This document shows positions 1-10,500 of a stretch of 64,000 nucleotides of DNA, piece by piece. Within the stretch, counting starts at the first letter, position 1; each line of letters begins with the position of its first letter. Both the position numbers and the translations under genes were made by a program. The stretch spans positions 65,681,501 to 65,745,500 of the forward strand of contig NC_134534.1 in NCBI RefSeq assembly GCF_050624435.1. The letters are read 5' to 3'. This DNA comes from Tenrec ecaudatus. Lineage: Eukaryota > Chordata > Mammalia > Afrosoricida > Tenrecidae. The notes beneath the pieces are model-generated. The model searched no databases, was not told the origin of the DNA, and saw only the letters and a program-made list of their open reading frames with translations.

Positions 1-299
1 GGGCAATGTATAACCGATACTTGGCTGGGTGTCCAGATGGCTTTTAACAGCTGTAAAATTCCCTTCTTGTTTTAGATATCAGTCCTTTTTGAGGGTAGCA
101 GACCTCTTTTTTCCTATCTATTATCTCCTGTACATGAAGCACGGCAAACGCATATTGACTTATCAGTCCAAACATTTACCCTCTTACCTTCTGCCATCGG
201 AAGAGCGTGTGGAAAGGCAATTCGTGCTGCCCGCTGCACTGGGGTCCCAGCCACTAGGGAGTCAGACCACCAAACAGGCTCGTCGCTGGTCACCTGCAG

Positions 300-1620
300 C
301 TCCAGCCGTCTGGACTTGAGCTCCGGCTTCTTGAGCGGGTGTCGGTTAAGTCAGGCCGGGGACGCTGGGTCAGTTGGATTAGGTTGCTACACTCGTGGAA
401 GCAGGGTGGCTGCATCGAACCGGAGTGCAGTTGAAAATGGCACTCCCGGGTGATTTAAAAACAGAGCAAGGTACTGAGTTAGGCAGCACTGGAGACCCAC
501 CGGCTGGAGGGGACCGCTGCAGGCTTTCTACCACAGGCGGAGTGCTGATACCCAGGTTTCAGCTGAACCACAACAGGAGGCACGTGGGCTGCAAGCCCGA
601 CGCTTCCGTCACCACCTGGGGAAGACTTCCCACATATGCTCAAGAGGAAGGCTCGGGGACTGTCAAAAGATAGCTGTCATTCAAGGGAAGAGTTACAGAG
701 ACCCGCCAGGGGGCTGCTTCTTCAGGCCCACCCAATGCTATTTGGGCCTGGTCTGGTTGAAAGCTGATCGCCCCCTGAAGGTTGTGCAGTGAATCTCTTC
801 CTGGAAGAGGGTAGGGGCAATCTGGCATGAGGAGGAAAGAGTGTCAACCCCACTTTTTCCCAGGTATCTTTTCCTCCCTGCAGTCCAGAGACAGTTTCTA
901 ATGGGCCTGTTGCTTCTTGAACGGCAGTTTTCTGTTTGCTCATGGGGTCTGCTGCTTCCTTGGGCACTGAGTGGGCTGCTTCTATGTCTACAAGGAACAT
1001 GACAGCCTTGTCCCCCACCTTCAGGGTTATCGTGAACTGGGGGTGGCACGGGACAGCAGTGCCCCAACCTCCCTATTCCAGTTCTAATACCAGATAATGG
1101 TGGGGTTTTTGTCCGGCAGGGCTGGCGTCCTCATTGAGGTAGCTTTGGGCAGTTGGATGTCCAATGTCTCTTTTTTGTTTTTCTGGAAATAGGCACATTG
1201 GTTTTTGCCCAGTGGTTTGCAGTTGAGCTCTGCTTTCCCGACCCTGGGAAGGGCCCTGCTCCCCCTGTGGTCTGCCAAGGACCCTGGCCGTTACTGTAGC
1301 CTGCCTCTCTTCGGGGGGGGGGGTCCCTATTATTATGTCTTTTTTGTTATTTTTAATAACTCACTAACATTTTTGCCTGCAAATCTTTCTCGTTTTCTAA
1401 ACTTTTTTCCTGATGTCTGGAGCTGCCCGGGTTACAAAAGCTTGGATAACAGTTTTTGGTTATCTGGGGTCTCCGGGTCTGTTGAGGTATATAACCAGCA
1501 GGCTGCAAACAACCTTTCCAGCTAGACAGCCGGGCTCTCGTCCTTGCCCAGAACCACAAGTGACTTCTGACAGATTGGTAGGCGGTGTGCAGCCTCCCGG
1601 AGAACACTCATAGAGTCCGG
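300..1620 (-). mobile_element. Class I (gammaretrovirus-like) ERV gag-pro-pol remnant
   Basis: Reading leftward on the - strand, pieces appear in retroviral order. First comes a capsid C-terminal segment (about 1525-1340) with a LYTSTDPETPDNQ-like then APDIRKK-like stretch in shifted frames. Next is a nucleocapsid zinc-knuckle relic at 1203-1145 (NQCAYFQKNKKETLDIQ), in which only the first Cys of the knuckle remains. A protease segment lies at 997-965 (FLVDIEAAHSV), where the catalytic Asp survives but the following two residues are changed. The protease end and reverse transcriptase start are at 828-540 (MPDCPYPLPGRDSLHNLQ, later VVVQLKPGYQ). There are many frameshifts and stops and no intact reading frame. 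Env and LTRs are not identified, and the left end may continue beyond recognition. Confidence 0.82.
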
Positions 1621-2360
1621 CGTGCACATGGAGCCTCCCCCTACCTTCTGGGCGGTCCGGGTCCTAATCAAAACTGCGCAAAGGAAACACAATTTCCAAT
1701 TCCTGGGGGTCTGTCTCCGGCGTCCATCTACCCCAGGACTTGCTTCAGGCTCTCCCTGCAGATTTGACTTTCACACCACAGTCATGGTTAGGGTTTTATG
1801 TTGTTTCCTTTTGAATCCACCCTCTATTTCATGTGGCTGCAAACCTTTCTGTAACGCGTTCGTGTTTTCATTTCCACACGCACTAGTTGCGGCGTGCGGC
1901 GCAGTCTTTAATGCTCTTGGTCTTCGCTCTATTTTGCATTCCCACGTCTCTTCTCCCTCAAGCATGAAGCAATGTGAAAACTTGGTAGCACTTCAGACGG
2001 CTTGTCCTCACCTGCATCATCACTGAAGTGGTTTGTATTTTTCAACATCTACAAGGCATGGGAAACAAAGCATCCAATTGTTACAACTACCTCCCGTTTC
2101 CAGTCAGGATGTGAACTTACTGCTATAAATGTCAGCTGTCGTCCTGACTCTGCCGTCCCTGCCGAAACGGCTTCCTGTGCGAGCGCCTGCTAGGGGAGGC
2201 TCATCTTGATGTTTTCAAGACACTGCAAGCTTGAACTTGCGCCCGGGAGTTTCTTCTAGTGTCGGTTACTCAGACACAAGCTCCCTTTTATGTTTGCTGC
2301 TAAAGTAGCCATCATTTATTAGTGGGTTTATTAGTGTTTTGAAACCGGGCACACACTACT
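1621..2360. other. Intergenic stretch, nothing recognised
   Basis: This is mixed-composition sequence with a few CpGs around 1855-1930. I see no coding similarity and no repeat that I can name; it may include more of the ERV, too diverged to read. Confidence 0.4.
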
Positions 2361-2379
2361 TAAACAAAAACCAGTTGTC

Positions 2380-2575
2380 TTAAGTCAGTTCCAACTCAGG
2401 ACTACTCTGTGCACTACAGAGTAACACTGCACTTCAGGGAATGTCATAGGCAGTGACTTTTGGGAAGCAGAATGCCATATCTGTCTTCCAAGGTACCTGT
2501 GTGTAGCTTCGAACCACCAACCTTTTGGTTTGTAGCCAAGCAGTTAACTTTATGCCATGCTATTAGATCGCCCAG
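2380..2575 (-). repeat. Old AfroSINE-related copy
   Basis: Antisense SINE head is visible (gcttcgaaccaccaaccttt, then a cagttaactttatgccatgc block). It belongs to a more diverged type also seen at 23.2, 32.4, 50.5 and 63.2 kb. Confidence 0.6.
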
Positions 2576-2760
2576 GAGCCCTGGCTCAGTAGTGGTCACA
2601 CACTGGGCCACTAACCACAAGGTCAGCCCTTCAAAACCACCTGCAGCTCCTCGGGCGAAGACGGGACTTTGTGCTCCAATGAAGAGTTACAGCCGTGGGC
2701 CCTCACAGGGGCATCTCTACCCCATCCGATAGGGTTACGAAGAGCCGGCGGTGAGTTTAC
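2573..2760 (+). repeat. AfroSINE
   Basis: A sense copy begins with aggagccctggctcagtagt, then aaggtcagc and aaaaccacctgcagctcct, and ends near a gtgagttt tail. Confidence 0.8.
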
Positions 2761-2832
2761 CAGCTCTTTGGGAGAAAGATGAAACTCTCAGCTCCCAAGT
2801 ATTTACTGCCTTGGAAACTCTCAAAACCGAAA

Positions 2833-2960
2833 ACTCAAACCCACTGCTTTCAAATCCATTCTGACTCATGCTGGCCTTCCAGGGCACAGTAGAGTCACAC
2901 TTGGGGGGTTTCTGAAATTTTTATGGGCGCAGAAAGCCTCATCTTTCTCCCTAGAAGTGT
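2833..2960 (-). repeat. AfroSINE, partial
   Basis: Antisense 3' part: an aaacccactg start, then atggg..cagaaagcctcatctttctccc. Confidence 0.75.
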
Positions 2961-3182
2961 CGGGTGATTTTGAATCTTGTGATTGGTGCATTACACAACC
3001 AGGGCTTCTGTGCAGGGCCAGATGAGTCAGAATCAACAGGACAATAGTGCTTATTGAGGGTTTTTCTTTCCTTTTGTTAGACTCAACACTTTTAAATAGT
3101 CTGTTTTTCCTTTCAGTTGGATTTAGCTATAAAATATAGGCAGTACAACATTGATATGTATTTAGCACCCCGTTTTATGCTC

Positions 3183-3390
3183 AATGGGGGAGTGCTGGTG
3201 GCACAGTGGTTACGCATTGGGCTGCAAACCAAAAGGTCAGCAGTTTGACACCACCGGCTGCTCTGAGGGAGAAAGATGACGGGGCTGCCTGCTCCCATAC
3301 ACAGTTTCAGCCTCAGAAACTCACAGGGCCCTTCAGTCTTGTCCTATAAGGTCCCTATGGGTCAGAATTGACATGTGGCAGTGAGGTGCA
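3183..3390 (+). repeat. AfroSINE
   Basis: Nearly full-length sense copy with ctggtggcacagtggttacg, gctgcaaaccaaaaggtcag and the agaaactcacaggg tail region. Confidence 0.88.
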
Positions 3391-3749
3391 TGTGTGCTCA
3401 CTTTAAAAGAGTCTTGGTGCACAGTGAGTCACATCCATCAAGTTCATGCTTAAAAGCTTACAATACATTGTATTACAAGTTAGGGGTCAGAATCTGCTTC
3501 AGGATACTAGGTTTTGTTCTCAGTTTACACCCATCATCTCCTATATGCGAATATCTTTAAGCAGTCTTAAAGCCTTAGTATTCTGTGTTTTCAGAGGAGG
3601 ACACTGTGGCCTGTCTTGAGAGAGCAAGTGACTTCACAGAGATTGGGCAGCGTCAGAATTGGAACTAAGTTCTAAATCCAAAGCACAAATTTACCACGGC
3701 ATAGACCCAAGCGTTTTCCTTGAGCTTTTGTTTTGTTCTGCTCTGAGGA

Positions 3750-5420
3750 AATTGAGTGTGATGGAAAGTGTGGTATAGATTGGAGACACAGAGTGGGAAT
3801 TGCACCCATCTGACCCCATCACACAGAGGCGAAACACGAAGGGTGTGCAACAGAACAGCAAGGGCAACAGAGCAACCAAGTCCCAGGGAATACCAAAAAT
3901 AGACTGTGCGGCCAGGGCATGGAGCCCCATCAGACTCGACTGGGAAACACTCCTAAAAGTCAACAATCAGTCCTTGAACTATTTACAGGCTTTTTATGGT
4001 CCTTGTTGTTTGTTTTATTGCTTTGTTTTGCTGGTTTTTGTGTGTGCATATTATTATTTCTGCAGGTCTACCTAGATAAGATAGGCTGGATAAACAATCT
4101 GGAGGATAAAACAACGGGACTGACAGTTGGGGGCCATGGGAAAGAGGGAGGCTGGGGAAAGGATGTTGACAAACCTAGGGATAAGGGAACAACAAGTGAT
4201 CCAGAATCAATGGCAAGGAGGATGAGGAGGCCTTGCAGGGCTTGATCAAGGGCAATGTAACCTAGAGGAATTACTAAAACCCAAATGAAGGTTGAGCATG
4301 ATAGTGAGACAAGAGGAAAATAAAAAGAAATAGAGGAAAGAACTAGGAGGCAAAGGGCATCTATAGAGGTCTAAATACAGGAATGTACATATGTAAATAT
4401 ATTTATATACGACAATGGGGAAATAGATCTATGTGCATGTATTTATAGGTTTAGTATTAGGGTCGTAGATGGACATTGGGCCTCTACACAAATACTCCCT
4501 CAATGCAAGAACACTTTGTTCTATGAAACTGGCATTCCATGATGCTCACCTTCCTGACACGACCGCTGAAGACAAATGTGTGCATAAGCAAATGTGGTGA
4601 AGAAAGCTGATGATGCCTGGCTATCAAAAGATATAGCATCTGGGGTCTTAAAGGCTTGAAGATAAGCAAGCAGCCATCTAGCTGAGAACCAAAAAAGCCC
4701 ACATGGAAGAAGCACATCAGCCTGTGTCATCATGAAGTGTCGATGGGATCGGGTATCAGCCATTAAAGAACAAAAATTCATATCATTGTGAATGAGGGGG
4801 GAGTGTGGAGTAGAGACCAAAAGCCAATCTGTAGGCAACTGGACACCCCATACAGAAGGATTTAGAGGAAGAGATGAGTCAGTCAGGGTGCAGTGTAGCA
4901 ACAACAAAACATACAACTTTCCTCTAGTTCTTTAATGCTTCCTCGACCCCCTCCCTCTTCCTCCCCTCCCCCACTATCATGATCCCATTTCTACATTACA
5001 AATCCTGCTAGACCAGAGGATGTACATTGGTACAGAGAAGAGCTGGAAACACAGGGAATCCAGGAAAGACAAACTTCTCAGACCAATAATGAGGGTAGCA
5101 ATACCAGGAGGGTAAGGGGAAGGTAGGGTAGAAAGGGGGAACCAATCACAATGATCTACATACAACCCCTTCCCTGGGAGATGGACAACAGAAAAGTGGG
5201 TAAAAGGAGACATCGGACAGTGTAAGACATGACAAAATAATATTTTATAGATTATCAAGGGTTTGGGAAAATGAGGAGCTAATACCAAGGGCTCAAGTTA
5301 AAGAAAATGTTTTGAGAATGATGACAACAAATGTACAAATGTGCTTGACACAATGGATGGATGGATAGATGGATGGATCGTGATAAGAGTTATACGAGCT
5401 CCCAATAAAATAAAATAAAG
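3750..5420 (+). mobile_element. L1 3' end (3' UTR and tail)
   Basis: A 1.7-kb segment ends with a gataagagttatacgagctc block, then cccaataaaa and an A/T-rich tail at about 5401-5420. The same terminal block recurs at 23.85, 23.99 and 44.3 kb, so it is an L1-like family 3' end in this genome. A short ggat tandem (5352-5378) lies just before the end. No reading frame of a transposase or reverse transcriptase is open. The left border is approximate. Confidence 0.7.
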
Positions 5421-6325
5421 ACAAGCGTGGTGTAGGCGTAGGCATTTGAAGTAAGCTAGAATATCCAAGATATAGATATATTCTCTTCATTCCACAGCTC
5501 ACCGTCTTTCATTTCCCTATCTCTTTGTGTTTCATTCCTGAAAATAAATTTGCCCGTGCATTTCCTTCCTTTACATCTTTCTGAAATCATTGAAGATTCC
5601 TACGGGGTTAGCAGACAGCTTTTGAGAAGGGCTGGAGGGGAACTTACATGGGTGACTTAGTACAAAGATGAAGCCTGCAACACGGGTAAGACGCAGAGTG
5701 TAATTTGCTGTCCAAAAAAAAAAAAAAGCTTTTAGTTGAATTACCAACTAAACATTAGTTTATTTAAACTTCCAAAGTAAAATGGAGGGAAAAAATTAAC
5801 CCTGAGAATTTATTTTTGTAGGCTCACTGATGTATGAAAGAATTTCTTTTTTGGTGTTTAATGACTTTCCTTAAGTTATGAAATAAGAACATCACATTGG
5901 TCAAACTTCACTTCTCAAGAGAGTTTACAATATTTAAACTCAAAAAAATAAAATATATAAACTCAGATATAATTTTTATAATGTACTACATTTTTCATTT
6001 GAAAGCTTTTTGATCGTTTCTTTGTTATATTTGATTTTGTTTTGCTGTGTCTTTTCTTAGGACTTTATTTTTCTCTCTGAAGAATAAAGAAAATTCCTCT
6101 TGTATGAGAAGCAAACCAACCAAAAACTTAGTATCTGTAATTAATTCATGTTCCTAGCTTTCCATATGCAGAAAACATTCTACTCTTAGTTTCTCACACA
6201 CCTGATTTATTTTTTGATTAACAAAAGGAGTTCTGTGCAGAGAATACACTTGGAAAGAGAAAGGGAAGGAAAAAAGTGGACATTTAGGCTTTTGCTTTGT
6301 GAACTCTAACTCACCGCCCCTGAAT
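5421..6325. other. AT-rich SBSPON upstream DNA, nothing recognised
   Basis: This stretch is unique-looking and AT-rich, with a 13-base A run near 5717. No repeat or gene was recognised. It could hold distal regulatory sequence for SBSPON, but nothing in it shows this. Confidence 0.5.
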
Positions 6326-6329
6326 GAAT

Positions 6330-6470
6330 GCCTCCCCACAGGGACCCTGTAGGGCAGGGTAGATCTGACTCGGTGAGTTTCTGAGACTGATTCTTTAGCA
6401 GTCTAGAAAGTATCCTCTTCCTCCTGTGGAGTGCCTTGTGGTTTCGAACTGCTGACCTTGAAAGTAAATG
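6330..6470 (-). repeat. AfroSINE, partial
   Basis: Antisense: agggaccctgtagggcaggg, gagtttctgagactg, tttcgaactgctgaccttg. Confidence 0.8.
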
Positions 6471-6824
6471 TTCTTTCTTTTTGTTTGGTTGTTTGTGTTT
6501 TGCAAATGTTATTTCTAAAACATCAGTTAGGCATTGGTTTTAACAGAAAGCAAAGAGCACCGTGTACATTTTAGTGACCCTTTCCTTCGCATTCAACCGC
6601 CTATTTAGCAAAGCAAAGCAGTATTTCCCTGAGCGGGAAAATCCCATTTTAAAAGGCGGCAGTTCTGGAGCTCACTCCTCTCCGCGAGGGCTCGGGGTCA
6701 GAGAGCTGATATGTGGAGAACCACCCTGGGTGGGTTCTCTGGGGCGAGTCAGGGCAAGCTTCAAGCGTCCGGTTCACGCCAAGGCCCCGCCCCTCCCCAC
6801 ATTTCAGCGTAGAAGTTCCATCCG

Positions 6825-6892
6825 CTTTCAAGGTCTGCAGTTCGAAATCACCAGCCGCTTCTCGGGAGAAAAACGAGGCTTCCTGGCCATAT
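6825..6892 (+). repeat. AfroSINE fragment inside the CpG island
   Basis: Sense SINE core: aaggtctgcagttcgaaatc, accagccgcttctcgggaga, aaaacgaggct. It lies about 440-510 bp upstream of the SBSPON ATG, and its CpGs are kept. Confidence 0.75.
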
Positions 6893-7333
6893 ACCTTTTG
6901 GGGGCATGGCCAGCGCTGTCATCTCCTAGCTTGGCACGTGAAAAATGCCCTCGAGCTAACCTTCCCCCAGCCGGTGGGCGCCGTGGCCAGGCGCTGTCGC
7001 GGGGACCCAGCGCACCTGCTTTGTCCTCTCCCGGGGCGTTGCCCGCAGGGTGGCAGCCGGCAAGGGACTAGTGCCCGGAGGGCTGCCGGGTGCCAGGCGC
7101 GTCCGTGAGGAGGCCGTGCGTCCGGGGAGGGCCCCCCTCGCCGCCTCCACCCGGGGAGCCGCACCTACCACTCGGCGCCTGACGGGCGCGCCGCCAGGGC
7201 TCGGGAGGGGGCAGGCAGGCGGGGGCCGGAGGGCCGGGCTGAGCCTCGACCCCTCGGGCAGCTCCGGGCCGCTGCGATCTCAGCAGCCGAGCACTTTCCC
7301 GGGGGCCGTCGCGGGCGCGGGGGAGCGCTGGCC

Positions 7334-7547
7334 ATGCGCGCCCTGTGGCTGACGCTGTGCGCGCTGGCGCGGCTGTGGCCCGAGACCCGGGCCGGCTGCA
7401 CCGAGGCCGGCCGCTGCTGTCCCGGGAGGGACCCCGCCTGCTTCGCCCGCGGCTGGAGGCTGGACAGGGTCTACGGGACGTGCTTCTGCGACCAAGCCTG
7501 CCGTCTCACCGGGGACTGCTGCTTCGACTACGCCAGGGCGTGCCCAG
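7334..7547 (+). CDS. SBSPON: SBSPON exon 1: signal peptide and somatomedin B domain
   Basis: The start ATG has a G at -3 and opens a typical hydrophobic signal peptide. The frame then encodes the somatomedin B domain, including [20 protein letters not shown], the CFC pair at residues 50-52 and GDCCFDY. The coding part is 214 bases and ends after the first base of codon 72 at CCAG, followed by the donor gtgggt. The frame stays open into the intron to about 7720, but the donor and the match to the exon 2 phase show that coding stops here. Codon use is very GC- and CpG-rich because the exon lies in the promoter CpG island. Confidence 0.96.
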
Positions 7548-10500
7548 GTGGGTGGCCGGGCCCAGGGCGGGGGTTGGGGGGGCTCAGGCCCTTCGCCTTC
7601 AGCCCAGCGGCACAGGGCCCCGCGCCCAGGTCCACCACAGTCCTCTCCATCCAGGGTTCTTCCAGGCCCAGCCGTGCCACAGGTCTTGCCATGGAAAAGC
7701 ACCCCAGACCCTTCATCTGAAGGCTCTGCAGCCTCTTATCCAGGAGTCCCCAGCGCCCCCACTATCCAAGCACTCCCCAAGCCCTTTCCTGACAGTCCGG
7801 CAGACCCTCAGTTACTGAGATGGACTCCATATTCTCCTTCCAGACACTCCCAAGCTTCTGCTATGTGGGGTCTCCCAGCCCTCTTCATTCTGGCTACTGC
7901 TCCGAAGCACCCCTCCCCAAGGAAGGCATCTGTCCTTGTGGATGCGTTCTCTGATGGGATTGAAGAACACCGGCCTGGAAGACCACCCCCTGCCCAGGGG
8001 GATGGCACTGACAATCTAGGGACACCCTCCCCACCCCCCACCCCCCACCCCGCCCGGGGCCAGACACCACCAGTTTTGATGACATTAATCCTTGTGGGCC
8101 CTGCTCGTGGGTTGATGAGGGAAGGGTAAGCCTACTTGGTGTCTAGGGCTTGCTCTGGGAGGCCTCCAGGGACCAAGTTCTTTGAAGTGTGCAGTTGTCC
8201 TGGACTTTGCACCCCGGTATAGAGCAGAGCCCCTCGTCATATTACGTGTTTGATATGTTTACTGAATTCAATTTTATCTGTAAGGCACGAGTAGGATTTT
8301 TATCTCAGGCTTCCTACTACATTTTTATCGTTTTTCTTTCCCAAACTCAAACCCATTGCTAGGCAGTCACTTCCAAAGCAGAGCCAGCTGATGTTGTTGC
8401 TAGGTGCTGGCCAGTCAGTGCTGACGCACAGCGACCCTGGGGCCAAGCGCGAGAAGCACTGCCCAGTCCTGTCCAATCCACACCATCATTCCTGTGCTTC
8501 AGCCCATTGGTGCGGCCACGTGTCCCTTTTTCACTGAATCTCAATTTTACCAAGATGCCCTCCTCCACGGGAGCGGTCCCTCTTGATGACAAGTCTAAAA
8601 TACAGGAGTCTCGCCATCTTCTCTTCTAGAGACTATTCTGGCTGTACTTCTTCTAAGACAGATTTGCTCCTTCTTTAGGCAGAGCATGGTATATTAATTT
8701 TCTCCTTTATCACCACAATTCAAGGACAACAGTTTTTTGGCCTTCCTTGTCCATCGTCTGGCTTTTGAGCGCATATTAGGGGATTGAAAATTCCCTGGCT
8801 TGGGCCAGGTGCACCTTAGCCTTCAAAGTAACATCTTTGATTTTTAACACTTCAGAGAGATCTTCAGCCACAGATTTGCCCAGTTCAATGCGTCATTGGA
8901 TTTCCTTACTGCTGCCTCCTTGGACATTACCTTGACAACTTCATTCTTTCCTCCATTGCTTGTGATAGAACTTATTGGCCCAGCCATGAGGATGATTGTT
9001 TGCTTTATGGTGATGTGTAATCCATATGTTTTTCATCTTTAAACCTAGTTTAACCCTTAGCAAGGGCAAGAACCTGGCAGTTTAACCATCTGTAAACAAT
9101 GATTAACCATAGTTCAGTCTCATGGTTCTTTGCCCCTAAGAAGGGTTCAGTAAATGTTTGCTGCATTAAATTGAAAAGTAAAGGAAGAAACGATGTGTCT
9201 AATCCTGAAGGGGAAGGTGAATCTGTGAGAAAGCAGCTCTAGAAATAAAAGTGGCCCACTCACTCATTCAGTTCCTCACTCACTGCCATCCAGTTGTTGC
9301 CGACGCAGAGTGACCCTGCAGGACCGGGAGAACTGTCCCTGTGAGTTTCTCTTTACGAGTAACACTTCATAAGAGTGGAAAGTCCACTTTTGCGAGGGAG
9401 CAGCTGGTGGCTTCAAACTGCCGACCTTGCGGCCTTAAAAGAAGCCTTGCTCCCTGTTAATCACATCATCCTCAAAGTCACACAAATGTCAGGGCCTGAT
9501 CTCAAGGATCCCAGCCTATTGTCAGATTCTCAGCATCTTCCTGGAAATGTTCTCACAGGCCATTTCTTTAGCTGGGAACCTGATGCCCAGTAAAGAGTAA
9601 TTCCTCTCTGCCTCCCGGGGGGCCTTGGGAATCACAAGATTGAAAGGGCACAGTTGAAAAACATCAGGATTCTCCCCCTCTTGGCCCAAAGCTAGTGATT
9701 TGCCTATGAATGTTGATAATATTTTTGATAAACTTCTATCCATATCCTGCTGCAACATCACGGCATTTTATTACTTGCTTTATTTTCCTATGGCTTACGT
9801 GACAAAATGCCCTAGTTGGGTGGCTTATAAGAGTAGAAATATATTGTTTCAGTTCTGCAAGCTTATAGTCTGAAATTGGGGCACTGACAGGGCCATGCTC
9901 CCTCTGATGGTCTCTCTTTGTCCTTTCTCTTTCGTAAGACCACCACACCAATTGGACTGGGACCCTCCCTATTCTAGTATGACCTCCGACGCACTAGCCA
10001 TGTCTTCAAAGGCCCTATTTCCAAACCAGGCGAAGCTCACGGGCACCAGAGGACACGATTTTGACATGCATTCTTCAGGAGACACAATCTAACCTATAGC
10101 TCAACTAACCGGAGAGAGGAAGTATCGACTGCTTAGGAACTGCAGCAACCTGGAGTCCAGGGTCCTCAGCCCCTCCTCCCAGCTTCCTCAGTTCCTGCTT
10201 GGCTCAGTAACCTCATAACTACCCACAGTCCCTTTCCCTGGGGCAGAATCACTCTCTCTACGGGGGCTTTGCTTACATTTTAAAGATAACATCAAAAGTC
10301 ATTTAGGCCAGGTCGGATGATTAAGACACAATCCGTTCACTCTAGGAGTTCAGAAACTGCCAGGCACACACTTACATGCAAACCCACTCGCTTCTTCTCT
10401 AATGACAGGCAAGGGGAGAAAAATTAAAAAGGAAACCTTCCCAGAGAAAGTCACCGCCTAGCCTCGTTCTGGGGAATGAATAAGAGGCCTCCAGATGGCA

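Larger units (their letters stand above)
6640..7560 (+). promoter_or_regulatory. SBSPON CpG-island promoter and 5' UTR
   Basis: Base composition turns strongly GC- and CpG-rich here, densest at about 6950-7560, and covers exon 1. A GC box (CCCCGCCCC) is at 6785-6793. No convincing TATA box is seen, which fits a CpG-island promoter with dispersed starts. The transcription start cannot be fixed from sequence alone; the 5' UTR must lie upstream of the ATG at 7334. An AfroSINE fragment sits inside the island. Confidence 0.75.

Noticed and set aside
1480-1500. TATA-like gaggtatataacc on + as a promoter or LTR start
   Set aside because: It lies within the antisense gag relic of the ERV, and no downstream gene or LTR border supports it.
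6562-7071. 169-codon frame upstream of SBSPON
   Set aside because: It crosses an AfroSINE fragment and CpG-island sequence; no protein family was recognised.
7548-7720. Continuation of the SBSPON exon 1 frame to a stop at 7720
   Set aside because: A good donor at 7548 and exact joining to exon 2 show splicing; the extension has no similarity to the family.
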